Source: Lysobacter oculi
GTDB taxonomy: Bacteria > Pseudomonadota > Gammaproteobacteria > Xanthomonadales > Xanthomonadaceae
DNA length: 64,000 nt
Direction of reading: 5' to 3'
NCBI RefSeq assembly: GCF_003293695.1
Contig: NZ_CP029556.1
Span: 1,870,001-1,934,000 of the forward strand
A program made the position numbers and the translations under genes. The notes under the pieces were generated by a model. That model was not told the DNA's origin. It saw nothing but the letters and a program-made list of their open reading frames with translations, and did no database searches. Every line of letters begins with the position of its first letter. Positions within the stretch are counted from its first letter, which is position 1. This document shows positions 17,438 through 27,977 of this stretch, piece by piece.

Positions 17438-18726
17438 TGAAGCCCGCATACATCGTCATTTCGCTGGGCCTTGTCGCGCTGCTGGCGGGCTGCAAGGGCG
17501 ACAAGACCGACAACGCGGCCATGCCTGCAGGCTACGAGGAAGTGGATGCCGCCTTCGGCATCCGCACCGGCGGCATCGTGACCAAGGGCGGCATGTCGCA
17601 GGCGCCGGTCGTGGAATTCCGCAAGGGCGGCAGCTATGCCCTGTATCCGCTCGTGACGGACTGCCACGGCCAGGTCGAGCGCGGCAGCGGCACGCTGTTC
17701 GCCAAGGACGGAACGATCGAAGACCAGCTTCCGGCCGAATCCGGGCTCAGCCTGGCATCGCATCCGCAGTACAAGGCCGTGGTGGACCGGTTGTGCGCCT
17801 CGGTCGCGGAAGCCCGCGCACTGCCCGATCCATTCAGCCCGCGCCAGGCGATCGCCATGCTCTACGGCGACGTCGACAACAATGGCGAAGCCGCATGGCC
17901 AACCCATATCGACAACGAGGACGTGACCTTACGCGTGTCCTCGCGCGCATCGGGGGAGTTCAACGAAGGCGGCGTGCGCAAACAGTACCTGGTCATCGGC
18001 AGCCGCAACCCGGAATGCGAGGCGCATGCATGCGGGGGCGGCATCGTTGGCATGGCCAGTTTTGTGTTCGACAAGGGCAAGTGGCAACTGGAGTCGCATG
18101 AACCCCAGTTGGCGATGGCCGGGCAATACGGCACTGCACCGCCTACGGAGGCCATTACGCAATTGGCCGGCAAGGGACAACCCCCGCTGTTGCTTCTGGA
18201 TGGCGCATGCTTCGGCAATGGCGGTTATTGCGAAACAAGCGGCGTCCTGATTGCGCGCGCGGGCAACCGCTTCCAACGCGCATGGGAAGGCAGCCTGTCG
18301 AACGACACGTCCGCCTCGCCGGAGTGCGAATCGCAGGGACATTGCACCCGCTGGGATGCCCGCTTCGACTTCAAACCTGCCACCGGCAAGACGCCCGCCG
18401 CCTTGGTCATGAAGCGCACGGGCGAAGAGTGGGATGAAGAGGCGGGTGGTCTGTTCACCATCGACGAGACGATCAGCTACCAACTCAATGCCGCGACCGG
18501 CGAATTGCTTGAATCCTCACGCGAGGGCGGCCGCACGCCGAAGGAGATGCCGGCAGCCTCAACCACCGAAGGCGAGGCCACGCCGACCGACCCGGGAACC
18601 AGCGAGACACCAGCCGAATCAAGCTCGATGGTGAACCGGGCGCGTACCTACCGCAGTGCCGCCGATGCAGCAGCAGAGGCTGCAGATGCCGCGGCCCAAG
18701 CGGCAGCGGCCGCGGCAGGTCGCTGA
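17437..18726 (+). CDS. Uncharacterised lipoprotein with Ala-rich tail
   Basis: 429-aa predicted lipoprotein. The signal peptide ends in the lipobox LLAGC with Cys19. The body contains several Cys pairs (PECEAHAC, ACFGNGGYC, PECESQGHC) that suggest disulfides in a periplasmic domain. The C-terminus turns into a low-complexity, Ala-rich repeat (AADAAAEAADAAAQAA) after a Thr/Ser/Pro linker. I do not recognise the fold. It is coupled to the preceding membrane protein. Base composition looks slightly less GC-rich than the neighbours, which may hint at a younger acquisition. Confidence 0.72.
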   Translation: MKPAYIVISLGLVALLAGCKGDKTDNAAMPAGYEEVDAAFGIRTGGIVTKGGMSQAPVVEFRKGGSYALYPLVTDCHGQVERGSGTLFAKDGTIEDQLPAESGLSLASHPQYKAVVDRLCASVAEARALPDPFSPRQAIAMLYGDVDNNGEAAWPTHIDNEDVTLRVSSRASGEFNEGGVRKQYLVIGSRNPECEAHACGGGIVGMASFVFDKGKWQLESHEPQLAMAGQYGTAPPTEAITQLAGKGQPPLLLLDGACFGNGGYCETSGVLIARAGNRFQRAWEGSLSNDTSASPECESQGHCTRWDARFDFKPATGKTPAALVMKRTGEEWDEEAGGLFTIDETISYQLNAATGELLESSREGGRTPKEMPAASTTEGEATPTDPGTSETPAESSSMVNRARTYRSAADAAAEAADAAAQAAAAAAGR

Positions 18727-18805
18727 GGCGGTCCGGGCGTGCCGGACCCCGTTGTGGCCAACACGCTCTGCATCGTGGATTTCCTAGCCCCGACTTCCGG
18801 CAGGC

Positions 18806-18834
18806 TTGGCAGCCCACCCGCCAGCGGCTAGGTT
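18806..18834 (+). promoter_or_regulatory. Possible sigma70 promoter for the amidohydrolase pair
   Basis: A -35 TTGGCA (18806-18811) and a weak -10 TAGGTT (18829-18834) are separated by 17 bp, 24 nt ahead of the ATG at 18859. The -35 matches at 5 of 6 positions, the -10 at only 3. Confidence 0.3.
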
Positions 18835-18858
18835 GGCGCTTCCACCGGGGAAGCCGAC

Positions 18859-20265
18859 ATGCACAAGATCCTTCCAGCCGCCTGCGCGGCCCTGCTGCTG
18901 GCCGCCTGCGCCAGCACCAAGCCCGCGCCGCGCGCCGATGTCGCGGATGCACCGAAGAAGCCGCTGTTCACCGACGACCCCTACCCCAGCACCTACGCGC
19001 GCATCGCGTCCGCGCCGGTGCTGATCAGCGGCGCGACGGTGCTGACCGGCACCGGCTCGCGGCTGGACAACGCCGATGTCTTGATGCGCGAAGGCCGCAT
19101 CGTCGCGGTCGGCAACGCGCTCGATGCGCCGGCTGACGCGGTGCGCGTCGATGGCCGAGGCAAGTGGGTGACGCCCGGCGTCATCGATGTCCACTCGCAC
19201 CTGGGCGTGTATCCCAGCCCGGCGGCGTCCGCGCACAGCGACGGCAACGAAGCCACCTCCCCCGTCACCGCGCAGGTCTGGGCCGAGCATTCCATCTGGC
19301 CGCAGGACCCGGGCTTCGCCGCCGCGCTGGCCGGCGGCGTGACCAGCCTGCAGATCCTGCCGGGCTCGGCCAATCTCATCGGCGGCCGCGGCGTCACGAT
19401 CAAGAACACCTACGCCACCACCTACCAGGCGATGAAATTCCCCGGCGCGCCCTGGGGCCTGAAGATGGCCTGCGGCGAGAATCCCAAGCGTGTCTATGGC
19501 GGCAAGGGCGGGCCCTCGACGCGGATGGGCAACATCGCCGGCTTCCGCGCCGCCTTCACCGACGCCTCCGACTACATGCGCAAACGCAAGTCCGCGCAGG
19601 ACTCCAACAAGGACAGCGGCGGCAAGCGCGACCTCAAGATGGACACGCTGGCCGGCGCGATAAACGGCGACATCCGCGTGCACATCCACTGCTACCGCGC
19701 CGACGAGATGGCGATCATGATGGACCTGGCGAAGGAGTTCGGCTTCCGCATCTCCGCCTTCCACCACGGCGTGGAGGCCTACAAGGTCGCCGACCGGCTG
19801 GCCGAAAACGGCATCTGCGGCGCGCTCTGGGCCGACTGGTGGGGCTTCAAGATGGAGTCGTTCGACGGCATCCAGGAAAACATCCTGCTGGTCGACCGGG
19901 CGAAGAACGGCTGCGCGATCGTCCACAGCGATTCCGGCGAAGGCATCCAGCGCCTCAACCAGGAGGCGGCCAAGGTGATGGCGAATGGAAGGCGCATCGG
20001 CATCGACACCCCACCTGAGCACGCGATCCGCTGGATCACCCTCAACCCGGCGCGGGCGATGGGCATCGACGCCATGACCGGCTCGCTGGAGCCCGGCAAG
20101 ATGGCCGATGTGGTGATGTGGAACGGCAACCCGTTCTCCAGCTACGCGCAGGCCGAGCAGGTGTATGTGGATGGCGCGAAGCTGTACGACCGCCGCGATC
20201 CGCGCCTGCAGCCCAAGTCCGATTTCATGCTCGGCCAGGACCTGATGCAGGGAGAAGCGAAATGA
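18859..20265 (+). CDS. Amidohydrolase family lipoprotein
   Basis: 468-aa metal-dependent amidohydrolase exported as a lipoprotein (lipobox LLAAC, Cys17). The metal-site HxH is at His112-His114 in TPGVIDVHSH; later ligands appear in VHIHCY, AFHHGV and VHSDSGEG. The C-terminus returns to the composite beta-sandwich with TLNPARAMGID and SLEPGKMADVVMWNGNP. Relatives are imidazolonepropionase-like and dipeptidase-like enzymes; the substrate cannot be deduced. The last 4 nt overlap the next gene (ATGA), a paralogue in the same operon. Confidence 0.88.
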   Translation: MHKILPAACAALLLAACASTKPAPRADVADAPKKPLFTDDPYPSTYARIASAPVLISGATVLTGTGSRLDNADVLMREGRIVAVGNALDAPADAVRVDGRGKWVTPGVIDVHSHLGVYPSPAASAHSDGNEATSPVTAQVWAEHSIWPQDPGFAAALAGGVTSLQILPGSANLIGGRGVTIKNTYATTYQAMKFPGAPWGLKMACGENPKRVYGGKGGPSTRMGNIAGFRAAFTDASDYMRKRKSAQDSNKDSGGKRDLKMDTLAGAINGDIRVHIHCYRADEMAIMMDLAKEFGFRISAFHHGVEAYKVADRLAENGICGALWADWWGFKMESFDGIQENILLVDRAKNGCAIVHSDSGEGIQRLNQEAAKVMANGRRIGIDTPPEHAIRWITLNPARAMGIDAMTGSLEPGKMADVVMWNGNPFSSYAQAEQVYVDGAKLYDRRDPRLQPKSDFMLGQDLMQGEAK

Positions 20266-21557
20266 GCCGTCCGATGTCGATGGGCGCCGCCCTGATGGGC
20301 CTGGTCGCCGCGCTGTCCCTCGTCGCGCCCGATGCCCAGGCGCAGGACGTGCTGATCCGCAACGCCACCGTGCACACCGCCACCGCGCGCGGCACGCTGC
20401 AGGCCGCCGACGTGCTGGTGAGGAACGGGCGCATCGCGGCGGTCGGGCCGGGCCTCGCCGCCGGCAACGCGCCGGTGGTGGATGCGCAGGGCCGGCCGCT
20501 GACGCCCGCGCTGTTCGCCGGCATCAACGATATCGGCGCGGAGGAAGTGAGCGGCGAATCCGCCACCGTCGACAGCCATGTCGCGCTCGGCAACGGCGCC
20601 AAGGACATGCAGGTGCGCCCGGAGTTCGATGTCACCGATGCCTATAACCCGGAGTCGGTGCTGATCCCGGTGGCGCGCGTCGAGGGCTACGGCTGGGCGC
20701 TGCTCGCCGCCAACCCGACCTCCGGCGGCTCCTTCATCGGTGGACAGGGCGGCGTGGTGCGTTTCGACGGCAGCCTGGATCCGATCGGCCCGCGCGTGCT
20801 GTTCGTGACGCTGGGCGCGGATGGCGCCAACCTCACCGGCGGTTCGCGTGCTGGCCAGTGGATGATCCTCGACCAGTTGATCGATGAAGTGCGCGGCCGC
20901 ATCGCACCGGATTCGCAGTTCGCCCTGCTCACCCCGGCCGGCCGCGCCACGCTGGCGAAATACTTCGGCGGCGGTGGCCGCGTTGCGGTGACTGTGCAGC
21001 GCGCATCGGACATCCGCCGCCTGCTGCGCTGGGCGAAGGCGCGCAACGTGCGCATCGCCATCATCGGTGCCAGCGAGGGCTGGAAGGTCGCCCGCGACAT
21101 CGCCGCCGCCCGGGTACCGGTGTTCGTCGACGAGCTGGCCAACCTCCCGGCCGACTTCGACCAGATCGGCGCGACGCTGGAAAACGCCGCCCGCCTGCGT
21201 GCCGCCGGGGTGGAGGTCGGCTTCTACATGAGCGGCGACGCCTCGCATTACGCGCGCAAGCTGCGCCAGCTGGCCGGCAACGCGGTCGCCAACGGCCTGC
21301 CCTGGGAAGACGCGCTGGCCGGACTGACCCGCGTGCCCGCGCAGGCCTTCGGCGTGGGCGGCGAGGTGGGCGCGATCGCGGTCGGCCAGCGCGCCGACCT
21401 CGCGCTGTGGACCGGCGATCCGCTCGATGTCGCCCAGACCGCCACCCAGGTGTGGATGGGCGGGCGCGCGGTGGAGATGAAGTCGCGGCAGACCGAGCTG
21501 CGCGACCGCTACCTGCACCGCCAGGAGTCGGCGCTGCCGCCCGCGTACTCGCGCTGA
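20262..21557 (+). CDS. Amidohydrolase-like secreted protein lacking the metal HxH motif
   Basis: 431-aa protein with a Sec signal peptide (cleavage likely after APDAQA) and the amidohydrolase beta-sandwich at both ends (VLIRNATVHTATARG, VDAQGRPLTP ... AIAVGQRADLALWTGDP). Where active relatives read TPGxIDxHxH, this one reads TPALFAGIND, so the two metal-binding His are absent. GFYMSGDASHYARKLRQLAGNAVANGL keeps the late Asp region. It is coupled to the intact amidohydrolase before it and may be a non-catalytic partner or form a heteromer with it. ATG 20262. Confidence 0.82.
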   Translation: MSRPMSMGAALMGLVAALSLVAPDAQAQDVLIRNATVHTATARGTLQAADVLVRNGRIAAVGPGLAAGNAPVVDAQGRPLTPALFAGINDIGAEEVSGESATVDSHVALGNGAKDMQVRPEFDVTDAYNPESVLIPVARVEGYGWALLAANPTSGGSFIGGQGGVVRFDGSLDPIGPRVLFVTLGADGANLTGGSRAGQWMILDQLIDEVRGRIAPDSQFALLTPAGRATLAKYFGGGGRVAVTVQRASDIRRLLRWAKARNVRIAIIGASEGWKVARDIAAARVPVFVDELANLPADFDQIGATLENAARLRAAGVEVGFYMSGDASHYARKLRQLAGNAVANGLPWEDALAGLTRVPAQAFGVGGEVGAIAVGQRADLALWTGDPLDVAQTATQVWMGGRAVEMKSRQTELRDRYLHRQESALPPAYSR

Positions 21558-21660
21558 ACAGGCACTGGCGCAACTGAGCGTTCCGCCGTGCGCTCGCGGC
21601 GGCGGGCGCTTTCGCTTACCCTTCAGGAATTCATTTGACCGCTCGGTCCGGGGGGAAGCG

Positions 21661-22605
21661 ATGCGCATTGGCTTGGTGGTGGACGCGGGCTGCGATCTGC
21701 CGGATGAAATGATCGAGGCTGAAAACGTGGTGGTGTTGCCGATCGCGGTGCGCATCGGCGAGCACATCACCAACGACACCCGCAACTCCGATGTCACCCG
21801 GCAGTTCCTCGAAAGCGAGATCGCCAAGGACGCGGCCGAGGCGGAGACCATCCCCTATACCGTCGAGCAGATCCGCGAGCTGTTCCTGAGCCGGCTGGTG
21901 CACGAGTACGACTACGTGTTCTGCCAGACCATCGCATCGACCCGCAGCCCGATCTACGAGCGCGCGGTGCAGGCGAGCTTCGGCATCCTCAACGACTACC
22001 ACGCCATCCGCGAGGCCGGCGGCAACAAGACCCCGTTCGCGCTGCGCGTGCAGGACACCGGCAACCTGTTCTCCGGGCAGGCGCTGATCGCGTGGGACAC
22101 GCTGCGCCAACGCCGCGAAGGCGAGAACCCGATGCGTATCCGCACCCGCCTTGAGCGCGTGGCCAATGCGACCCAGGGCTTCCTGATCACGCCCGACCTC
22201 TACTACGTCCGCAACCGTGGCCGCGCCAAGGGCGACCGCAGCGTGGGCCTGGTCAGCGCGATGCTCGGCACCGCGCTCGACGTCAAGCCTATCCTGCACG
22301 CCAACAAGGGCGTCACCGGCCCCGTGGCCAAGGTGCGCGGCTACGAGAACGCGGCGGAAAAGCTGTTCCAGACCCTGATGCTCAACATCCGCGGCGGACT
22401 GCTGGTCAACGCGGTCTGCCTGAGCTACGGCGGCGAGCTGGACGACATGCGCAACCTGCCGGGCTACAGCGCGCTGGTGGCGACCTGCCGCGAACACGGC
22501 GTGGAGCTGATCGAAGCGATCGCCAGCCTGACCAGCGTCATCAACATCGGCAAGGGGATGCTGGCCGCGGCCTACTGCAAGGAAGGTCCGCTGCAACTGG
22601 CCTGA
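21661..22605 (+). CDS. DegV family protein
   Basis: 314-aa protein of the DegV fatty-acid-binding family. The start MRIGLVVDAGCDLP matches the family's nucleotide-binding-like N-terminus; QTIASTRSPIYERA corresponds to the S-x-T-x-S-ligand loop, and VQDTGNLFSGQAL and FLITPDLYYVRNRGRAKG are further family blocks. In Firmicutes such proteins (FakB) bind fatty acids for a kinase; no FakA-like gene is nearby, so the role here is open. A purine-rich RBS (GGGGGGAAG) precedes ATG 21661. Confidence 0.88.
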   Translation: MRIGLVVDAGCDLPDEMIEAENVVVLPIAVRIGEHITNDTRNSDVTRQFLESEIAKDAAEAETIPYTVEQIRELFLSRLVHEYDYVFCQTIASTRSPIYERAVQASFGILNDYHAIREAGGNKTPFALRVQDTGNLFSGQALIAWDTLRQRREGENPMRIRTRLERVANATQGFLITPDLYYVRNRGRAKGDRSVGLVSAMLGTALDVKPILHANKGVTGPVAKVRGYENAAEKLFQTLMLNIRGGLLVNAVCLSYGGELDDMRNLPGYSALVATCREHGVELIEAIASLTSVINIGKGMLAAAYCKEGPLQLA

Positions 22606-22682
22606 CGGCGCCTTCGCGGGCCCGCGCTATCCTTCCTGCATGCGGCGCCATCGGGGCGCCCACCCGCCACGGAGCAACATCC

Positions 22683-23018
22683 ATGCGTTATTACCTGACC
22701 CTTCCCGATCCGGATAAGGCACGCGTCGGCGGCGATTTCGGCTTCCACTCGCACGGTGCCGCCGGTTTCGCCGAAGAGCTGCAGGCCGCCCTGCGCGAGG
22801 GCACGTTGTTCTCCAAGTGGCTGGCCACGCAGGACGAACCGGATGATGTCGATCCCGCGCTGGGCGCGACCGATCCCGATGCCGTCGTCACCGGCGAGAT
22901 GCACGACCTGCATGTCGATCTCGAAGCGGTGACCCGCCTTTCCGGCGATGTGCTCAAGCACCGCCTGCGCCTGCTGGCCGGCTCCAACTGGCAGCTCAAG
23001 GACGTCGCCGCCGCCTGA
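22683..23018 (+). CDS. Small conserved protein of unknown function
   Basis: 111-aa acidic soluble protein starting at ATG 22683 with an upstream GGAG. Visible features are MRYYLTLPDPDKARVG, a His-containing GFHSHGAAGFAEEL, and a repeated MHDLHVDLEAV element. There is no signal or membrane segment. I believe similar short proteins occur in xanthomonads but cannot name a family. Coding is supported by RBS, codon bias and placement. Confidence 0.65.
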   Translation: MRYYLTLPDPDKARVGGDFGFHSHGAAGFAEELQAALREGTLFSKWLATQDEPDDVDPALGATDPDAVVTGEMHDLHVDLEAVTRLSGDVLKHRLRLLAGSNWQLKDVAAA

Positions 23019-23088
23019 GCGGCGCGTTCACCACGCGCTTCCCGGCAGGCGCGCAGGCTGGCGGCATCCCCCGAGCGGAGTTGCCGCC

Positions 23089-23340
23089 ATGACCACCCTG
23101 GATACCCGGCATCGCGATGCGATGGACGATGACGCGTTCGCCTTCCCGAAGGAACGCAAGCTGCCGTTCCACGACGCTTCACACGTGCGCAATGCGGTCG
23201 CGCGCTTCGACCAGGTCGAGGATGTCAGCGATGCCGAGCGCGACACGGCATGGAAGCGCATCGAGGCCGCCGCACGCAGGCACGGCGTCACCCTCTCCGA
23301 AAGCGGCTGGCGCGAACTCGGCAAGCCGCGCGGCGAATGA
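23089..23340 (+). CDS. DUF6582-like small protein
   Basis: 83-aa soluble protein. The segment FPKERKLPFHDASHVRNAVARFDQVEDVSDAERDTAWKRI fits a short motif seen in DUF6582 and at the edges of some phage-type prohead proteases: a predicted helical DNA/protein-binding-like domain with RNAxxRFxQ. The start is ATG 23089 after a GGAG. The function is unknown. It converges on fghA with a 5-nt gap. Confidence 0.7.
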   Translation: MTTLDTRHRDAMDDDAFAFPKERKLPFHDASHVRNAVARFDQVEDVSDAERDTAWKRIEAAARRHGVTLSESGWRELGKPRGE

Positions 23341-23345
23341 AATGA

Positions 23346-24182
23346 TCAACCGCGCAGTGCGGCCGCGTGATGCGCGATGTGCTCGCCGATGAAGCTGGCG
23401 ATGAAGTAGTAACTGTGGTCGTAGCCGGCGTGGAGGCGCAGGTCGAGCGGATGCCCGTGCGCGGCGCAGGCCGCTTCCAGCAGCTCCGGCATGAGCTGGG
23501 TGGCTAGGAATTCATCGGCACCGCCCTGGTCCACCCGCAGCGGCAGCCGTTCGGCAAGGTCGCTTTCGACCAGCGCCACCGCGTCGTGTGCCTTCCATGC
23601 CTCACGGTCGTCACCGAGATAGGCGGCGAATGCCTTCTCGCCCCAAGGCGCCTGCGCGGGCGCGACGATCGGCGAGAACGCCGACACGCTGCGATAGCGA
23701 CCGGCGTGGCGCATCGCCAGGGTCAAGGCACCGTGCCCGCCCATGGAATGGCCGGAGATCGCGCGCGCATCGGTGGCCGGAAACTGCGCTTCGATCAGCG
23801 CCGGCAGTTCGCGGACGATGTAGTCCTCCATGCGGAAGTGCGCGGACCACGGCGACTGCGTGGCATCGACATAGAAACCCGCGCCCTGGCCGAGGTCATA
23901 GCCCTCGGCATCGGGCATATCGGGGCCGCGCGGACTGGTGTCGGGCGCGACGATGACCACGCCATGTTCGGCGGCGAAGCGCTGCGCGCCGGCCTTGGTG
24001 ATGAAGTTCTGCTCGCTGCAGGTCAGGCCGGACAGCCAGTACAGCACCGGGCATGGCGCATGTTCGGCCTGCGGCGGCAGGTAGATGCCGAAGCGCATGT
24101 CGCAATCCAGCGCGGTTGAATGATGCTTCCAGACTTCCTGCCAGCCGCCGTGACTGGCGTGGCGTTCGATGCGTTCGATCAT
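23346..24182 (-). CDS. fghA: S-formylglutathione hydrolase
   Basis: 278-aa esterase-D family alpha/beta hydrolase that releases formate and glutathione from S-formylglutathione, the last step of glutathione-dependent formaldehyde oxidation. The nucleophile Ser lies in GHSMGGHGAL, the oxyanion region in YWLSGLTCSEQNF, and the catalytic His in GYDHSYYFI. The start ATG 24182 fits family length; the longer frame to 24275 is not conserved. It lies 55 nt downstream of frmA on the same strand, in one operon with frmR. Confidence 0.96.
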   Translation of the reverse strand: MIERIERHASHGGWQEVWKHHSTALDCDMRFGIYLPPQAEHAPCPVLYWLSGLTCSEQNFITKAGAQRFAAEHGVVIVAPDTSPRGPDMPDAEGYDLGQGAGFYVDATQSPWSAHFRMEDYIVRELPALIEAQFPATDARAISGHSMGGHGALTLAMRHAGRYRSVSAFSPIVAPAQAPWGEKAFAAYLGDDREAWKAHDAVALVESDLAERLPLRVDQGGADEFLATQLMPELLEAACAAHGHPLDLRLHAGYDHSYYFIASFIGEHIAHHAAALRG

Positions 24183-24237
24183 GGCTTGAGGTTCCGTGTA
24201 GGGAGGCGCGACCTTCCGCCGGTGGCGATGCGTCTTC

Positions 24238-25667
<1,430 letters not shown>

Positions 25668-25673
25668 CGCCAC

Positions 25674-25720
25674 CTCCAAATACTGGGGGGGAGTATATGG
25701 AGGACGCGTATGGAAGTCAC
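25674..25720 (-). promoter_or_regulatory. frm promoter with FrmR operator
   Basis: On the minus strand there is a -35 GTGACT (25720-25715), a 17-bp spacer, and a -10 TATACT (25697-25692). Overlapping the -10 and start point is ATACT-C7-AGTAT (25696-25680), a perfect 5-bp inverted repeat around a C-tract, the layout of CsoR/RcnR/FrmR operators. A TTGGAGG ribosome site follows at 25680-25674. Repressor binding would block the -10, and formaldehyde would relieve it. Confidence 0.85.
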
Positions 25721-25761
25721 GCCGCGAAGCGGTCGCGCGGGCTTCATCAGGAATATGGGGT

Positions 25762-25781
25762 GCAGGCGTCGCGACGCCTGC
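25762..25781. other. 20-bp perfect palindrome after gshA
   Basis: GCAGGCGTC-GC-GACGCCTGC forms a 9-bp stem with a 2-nt centre, five bases beyond the gshA stop. It may act as a weak terminator or RNA 3'-end stabiliser between gshA and frmR. No T-tract follows, so I do not call it a standard terminator. Confidence 0.5.
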
Positions 25782-25786
25782 CGGAT

Positions 25787-27151
25787 TCAGTACGCGAACT
25801 CGCGGAACACGCGGTCGATGTCGCCCTTCCACTCGCCGTGGAACAGCGCCAGTTTGCGGTCGGCGGCGGTCTGCCCGCTCTCGGCCATCTCGATGAGTTC
25901 GTTGAGGAAGGCGGATTCGTCCTGCCCGCTCGCATTGCGGCAGGCGCGGCGCTGCAGGCCGGCCACGGAGATCTTCAACGCCTCGACCGCCAGCTCGCGC
26001 ACGGTCGCGCCACGGAACGGCAGCTTCAACGCATGCTTCGGCACGCCGTCGCGCAGGGCGTGGCGTTCTTCCAGGGTGAAGTCGCGGACCAGGTCCCAGG
26101 CGGCGTCGAGCGCGGCATCGTCATACAGCAGGCCGACCCAGAACGCCGGCAGCGCGCAGATGCGGCCCCACGGGCCGGAATCGGCGCCGCGCATCTCCAG
26201 GTACTTCTTCAGCCGCACTTCCGGGAACGCCGTGGTCATGTGGTCGTTCCAGTCGCGCAGGGTCGGCAGCGCGCCGGGCAGCACGTCCAGTTCGCCGCGC
26301 AGGAACCTGCGGAACGACTTGCCGGCGGCGTCGACGTATTCGCCGTCGCGGTACGAGAAGTACATCGGCACGTCGAGCAGGTAGTCGACGTAGCGCTCGT
26401 AGCCGAAGCCGTCCTCGAACACGAAATCGAGCATGCCGGTGCGCCCGGCATCGGTATCGGTCCAGATGTGCGAGCGGTAGCTCCGGTAGCCATTCGGCCG
26501 GCCGTCGGTGAACGGCGAGTCGGCGAACAGCGCGGTCGCCACCGGCTGCAGCGCCAGCGAGACGCGGAACTTCTTCACCATGTCCGCTTCGGTCGCGTAA
26601 TCCAGGTTGACCTGCACGGTGCAGGTGCGGGTCATCATGTCGAGGCCGAGCGAACCGACCTTCGGCATGTACTCGCGCATGATCTTGTAGCGGCCCTTCG
26701 GCATCCACGGCATCTCGTCGCGCCGCCACTTCGGCTGGAATCCCATGCCGAGGAAGCCCAGGCCCAGTTCGTCCGCGACCTCGCGCACTTCGCGCAGGTG
26801 GCCGCCGACTTCGCGGCAGGTCTGGTGGATGGATTCAAGCGGCGCGCCGGAGAGTTCCAGCTGGCCGGCCGGCTCCAGCGTCACCGAGGCGTTGTCGCGG
26901 GTCAGCGCGATCAGCTGGCCGTGTTCCTCGTAGGGCGCCCAGCCGTAGCGGGTCAGCCCACGCAGCAGCGCGCCGATGCCGCGGTCGCCCTCGTAGGTGG
27001 GCGGGCGCAGGTCGTCGAGGCGGAAGCCGAACTTCTCGTGCTCGGTGCCGATGCGCCAGTCGGCCTTCGGCTTCTCGCCGGAGGCAAGCACCTCCACCAG
27101 CTGGTGGCGCTCGGTGACCGGGGTGTCGTTGGAGGCGGAAGGGCCGGACAT
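25787..27151 (-). CDS. gshA: Glutamate-cysteine ligase, GCS2/plant type
   Basis: 454-aa enzyme that joins glutamate to cysteine with ATP, the first step of glutathione synthesis. It is the plant/alphaproteobacterial GCS2 type rather than the E. coli type. Diagnostic stretches are GTEHEKFGF (ATP/Glu site), [27 protein letters not shown] and [14 protein letters not shown]. The start ATG 27151 was chosen over 27205 by family N-terminus. It lies directly upstream of the frm operon but is separated by a palindrome and a distinct promoter. A gshB gene is not in the window. Confidence 0.95.
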   Translation of the reverse strand: MSGPSASNDTPVTERHQLVEVLASGEKPKADWRIGTEHEKFGFRLDDLRPPTYEGDRGIGALLRGLTRYGWAPYEEHGQLIALTRDNASVTLEPAGQLELSGAPLESIHQTCREVGGHLREVREVADELGLGFLGMGFQPKWRRDEMPWMPKGRYKIMREYMPKVGSLGLDMMTRTCTVQVNLDYATEADMVKKFRVSLALQPVATALFADSPFTDGRPNGYRSYRSHIWTDTDAGRTGMLDFVFEDGFGYERYVDYLLDVPMYFSYRDGEYVDAAGKSFRRFLRGELDVLPGALPTLRDWNDHMTTAFPEVRLKKYLEMRGADSGPWGRICALPAFWVGLLYDDAALDAAWDLVRDFTLEERHALRDGVPKHALKLPFRGATVRELAVEALKISVAGLQRRACRNASGQDESAFLNELIEMAESGQTAADRKLALFHGEWKGDIDRVFREFAY

Positions 27152-27220
27152 GGGCGGCTCGCTGGAGGGATAAGGGAAGTTATGGGCGGACGTCGCGCCG
27201 GGCAAGGCCGCCGGCCCCGC

Positions 27221-27862
27221 TCATCCGCCCGGCTTGGCCTTGGCCGCCGTGGCCAGCTGCAGCCAGCCGGCAAGCAGGGCCCGCGCCTCGTCCACGCCCT
27301 GCTTGGATTCGCCGGAGAACACCTGGGCGGAAATCGAATCGGAGAAATTGCGCAGCAGCTCGTTGCGGACCTGCTGCAGGGTGTTGAGCGCCGCGCCGCG
27401 CGAGAGCTTGTCGGCCTTGGTCAGCAGCGCATGCGCCGGCAGCCCACGCTCGAAGGCGTAACCGAGCATCTGCAGGTCGTAATCCTTGAGCGGGTGGCGG
27501 ATGTCCATCACCACCACCAGCCCGGCCAGCGATTGCCGGGTCTCGAAATACTGGGCGATGAAGGCCTGCCAGTGCTCCTGCATCTCCTTCGGCACCTTGG
27601 CGTAGCCGTAGCCCGGCAGGTCGACCAGGTGGGTGTCGAGGAAGGGCGGCATGTCGAAGTACACCAGCTGCTGGGTGCGTCCCGGGGTCTTGGAGACGCG
27701 CGCCAGCGCGTTCTGCTGGCAGATGGCGTTGAGCGCGCTGGACTTGCCGGCGTTCGAACGGCCGGCGAAGGCGACCTCCAGCCCGCCTTCGGGCGGCAGC
27801 TGCCGCGGCGTGTGGGCGGACAGCAGATAGCGGGCACGGGCAAAGGGATTCGACATGGGCAT
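27221..27862 (-). CDS. engB: Ribosome biogenesis GTPase EngB/YsxC
   Basis: 213-aa small GTPase of the EngB family, required for 50S assembly. Motifs: G1 GRSNAGKSS at residues 34-42, G3 DLPGYGYAK, G4 TKADKL. The extra N-terminal residues before GLEVAFAGRS are normal for proteobacterial members. The start may be ATG 27862 or ATG 27856 (two residues shorter). It is divergent from the cytochrome c4 gene. Confidence 0.95.
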   Translation of the reverse strand: MPMSNPFARARYLLSAHTPRQLPPEGGLEVAFAGRSNAGKSSALNAICQQNALARVSKTPGRTQQLVYFDMPPFLDTHLVDLPGYGYAKVPKEMQEHWQAFIAQYFETRQSLAGLVVVMDIRHPLKDYDLQMLGYAFERGLPAHALLTKADKLSRGAALNTLQQVRNELLRNFSDSISAQVFSGESKQGVDEARALLAGWLQLATAAKAKPGG

Positions 27863-27896
27863 AGGATGACACGGCCCCGCCGCCCGGGCCCGCCGT

Positions 27897-27926
27897 TTGA
27901 CCGTGCGCCCGCGCCGCCCCGATAAT
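27897..27926 (+). promoter_or_regulatory. Sigma70-type promoter of the cytochrome c4 gene
   Basis: A -35 TTGACC (27897-27902) and a -10 GATAAT (27921-27926), each matching at 5 of 6 positions, are separated by 18 bp. The start point would be near 27933, leaving a leader of about 45 nt before ATG 27978. Confidence 0.65.
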
Positions 27927-27977
27927 CCCCCGGTTACGACGCCCGCCTGTCGCGCGCGTCATCTGTCGGAGCTCCAC

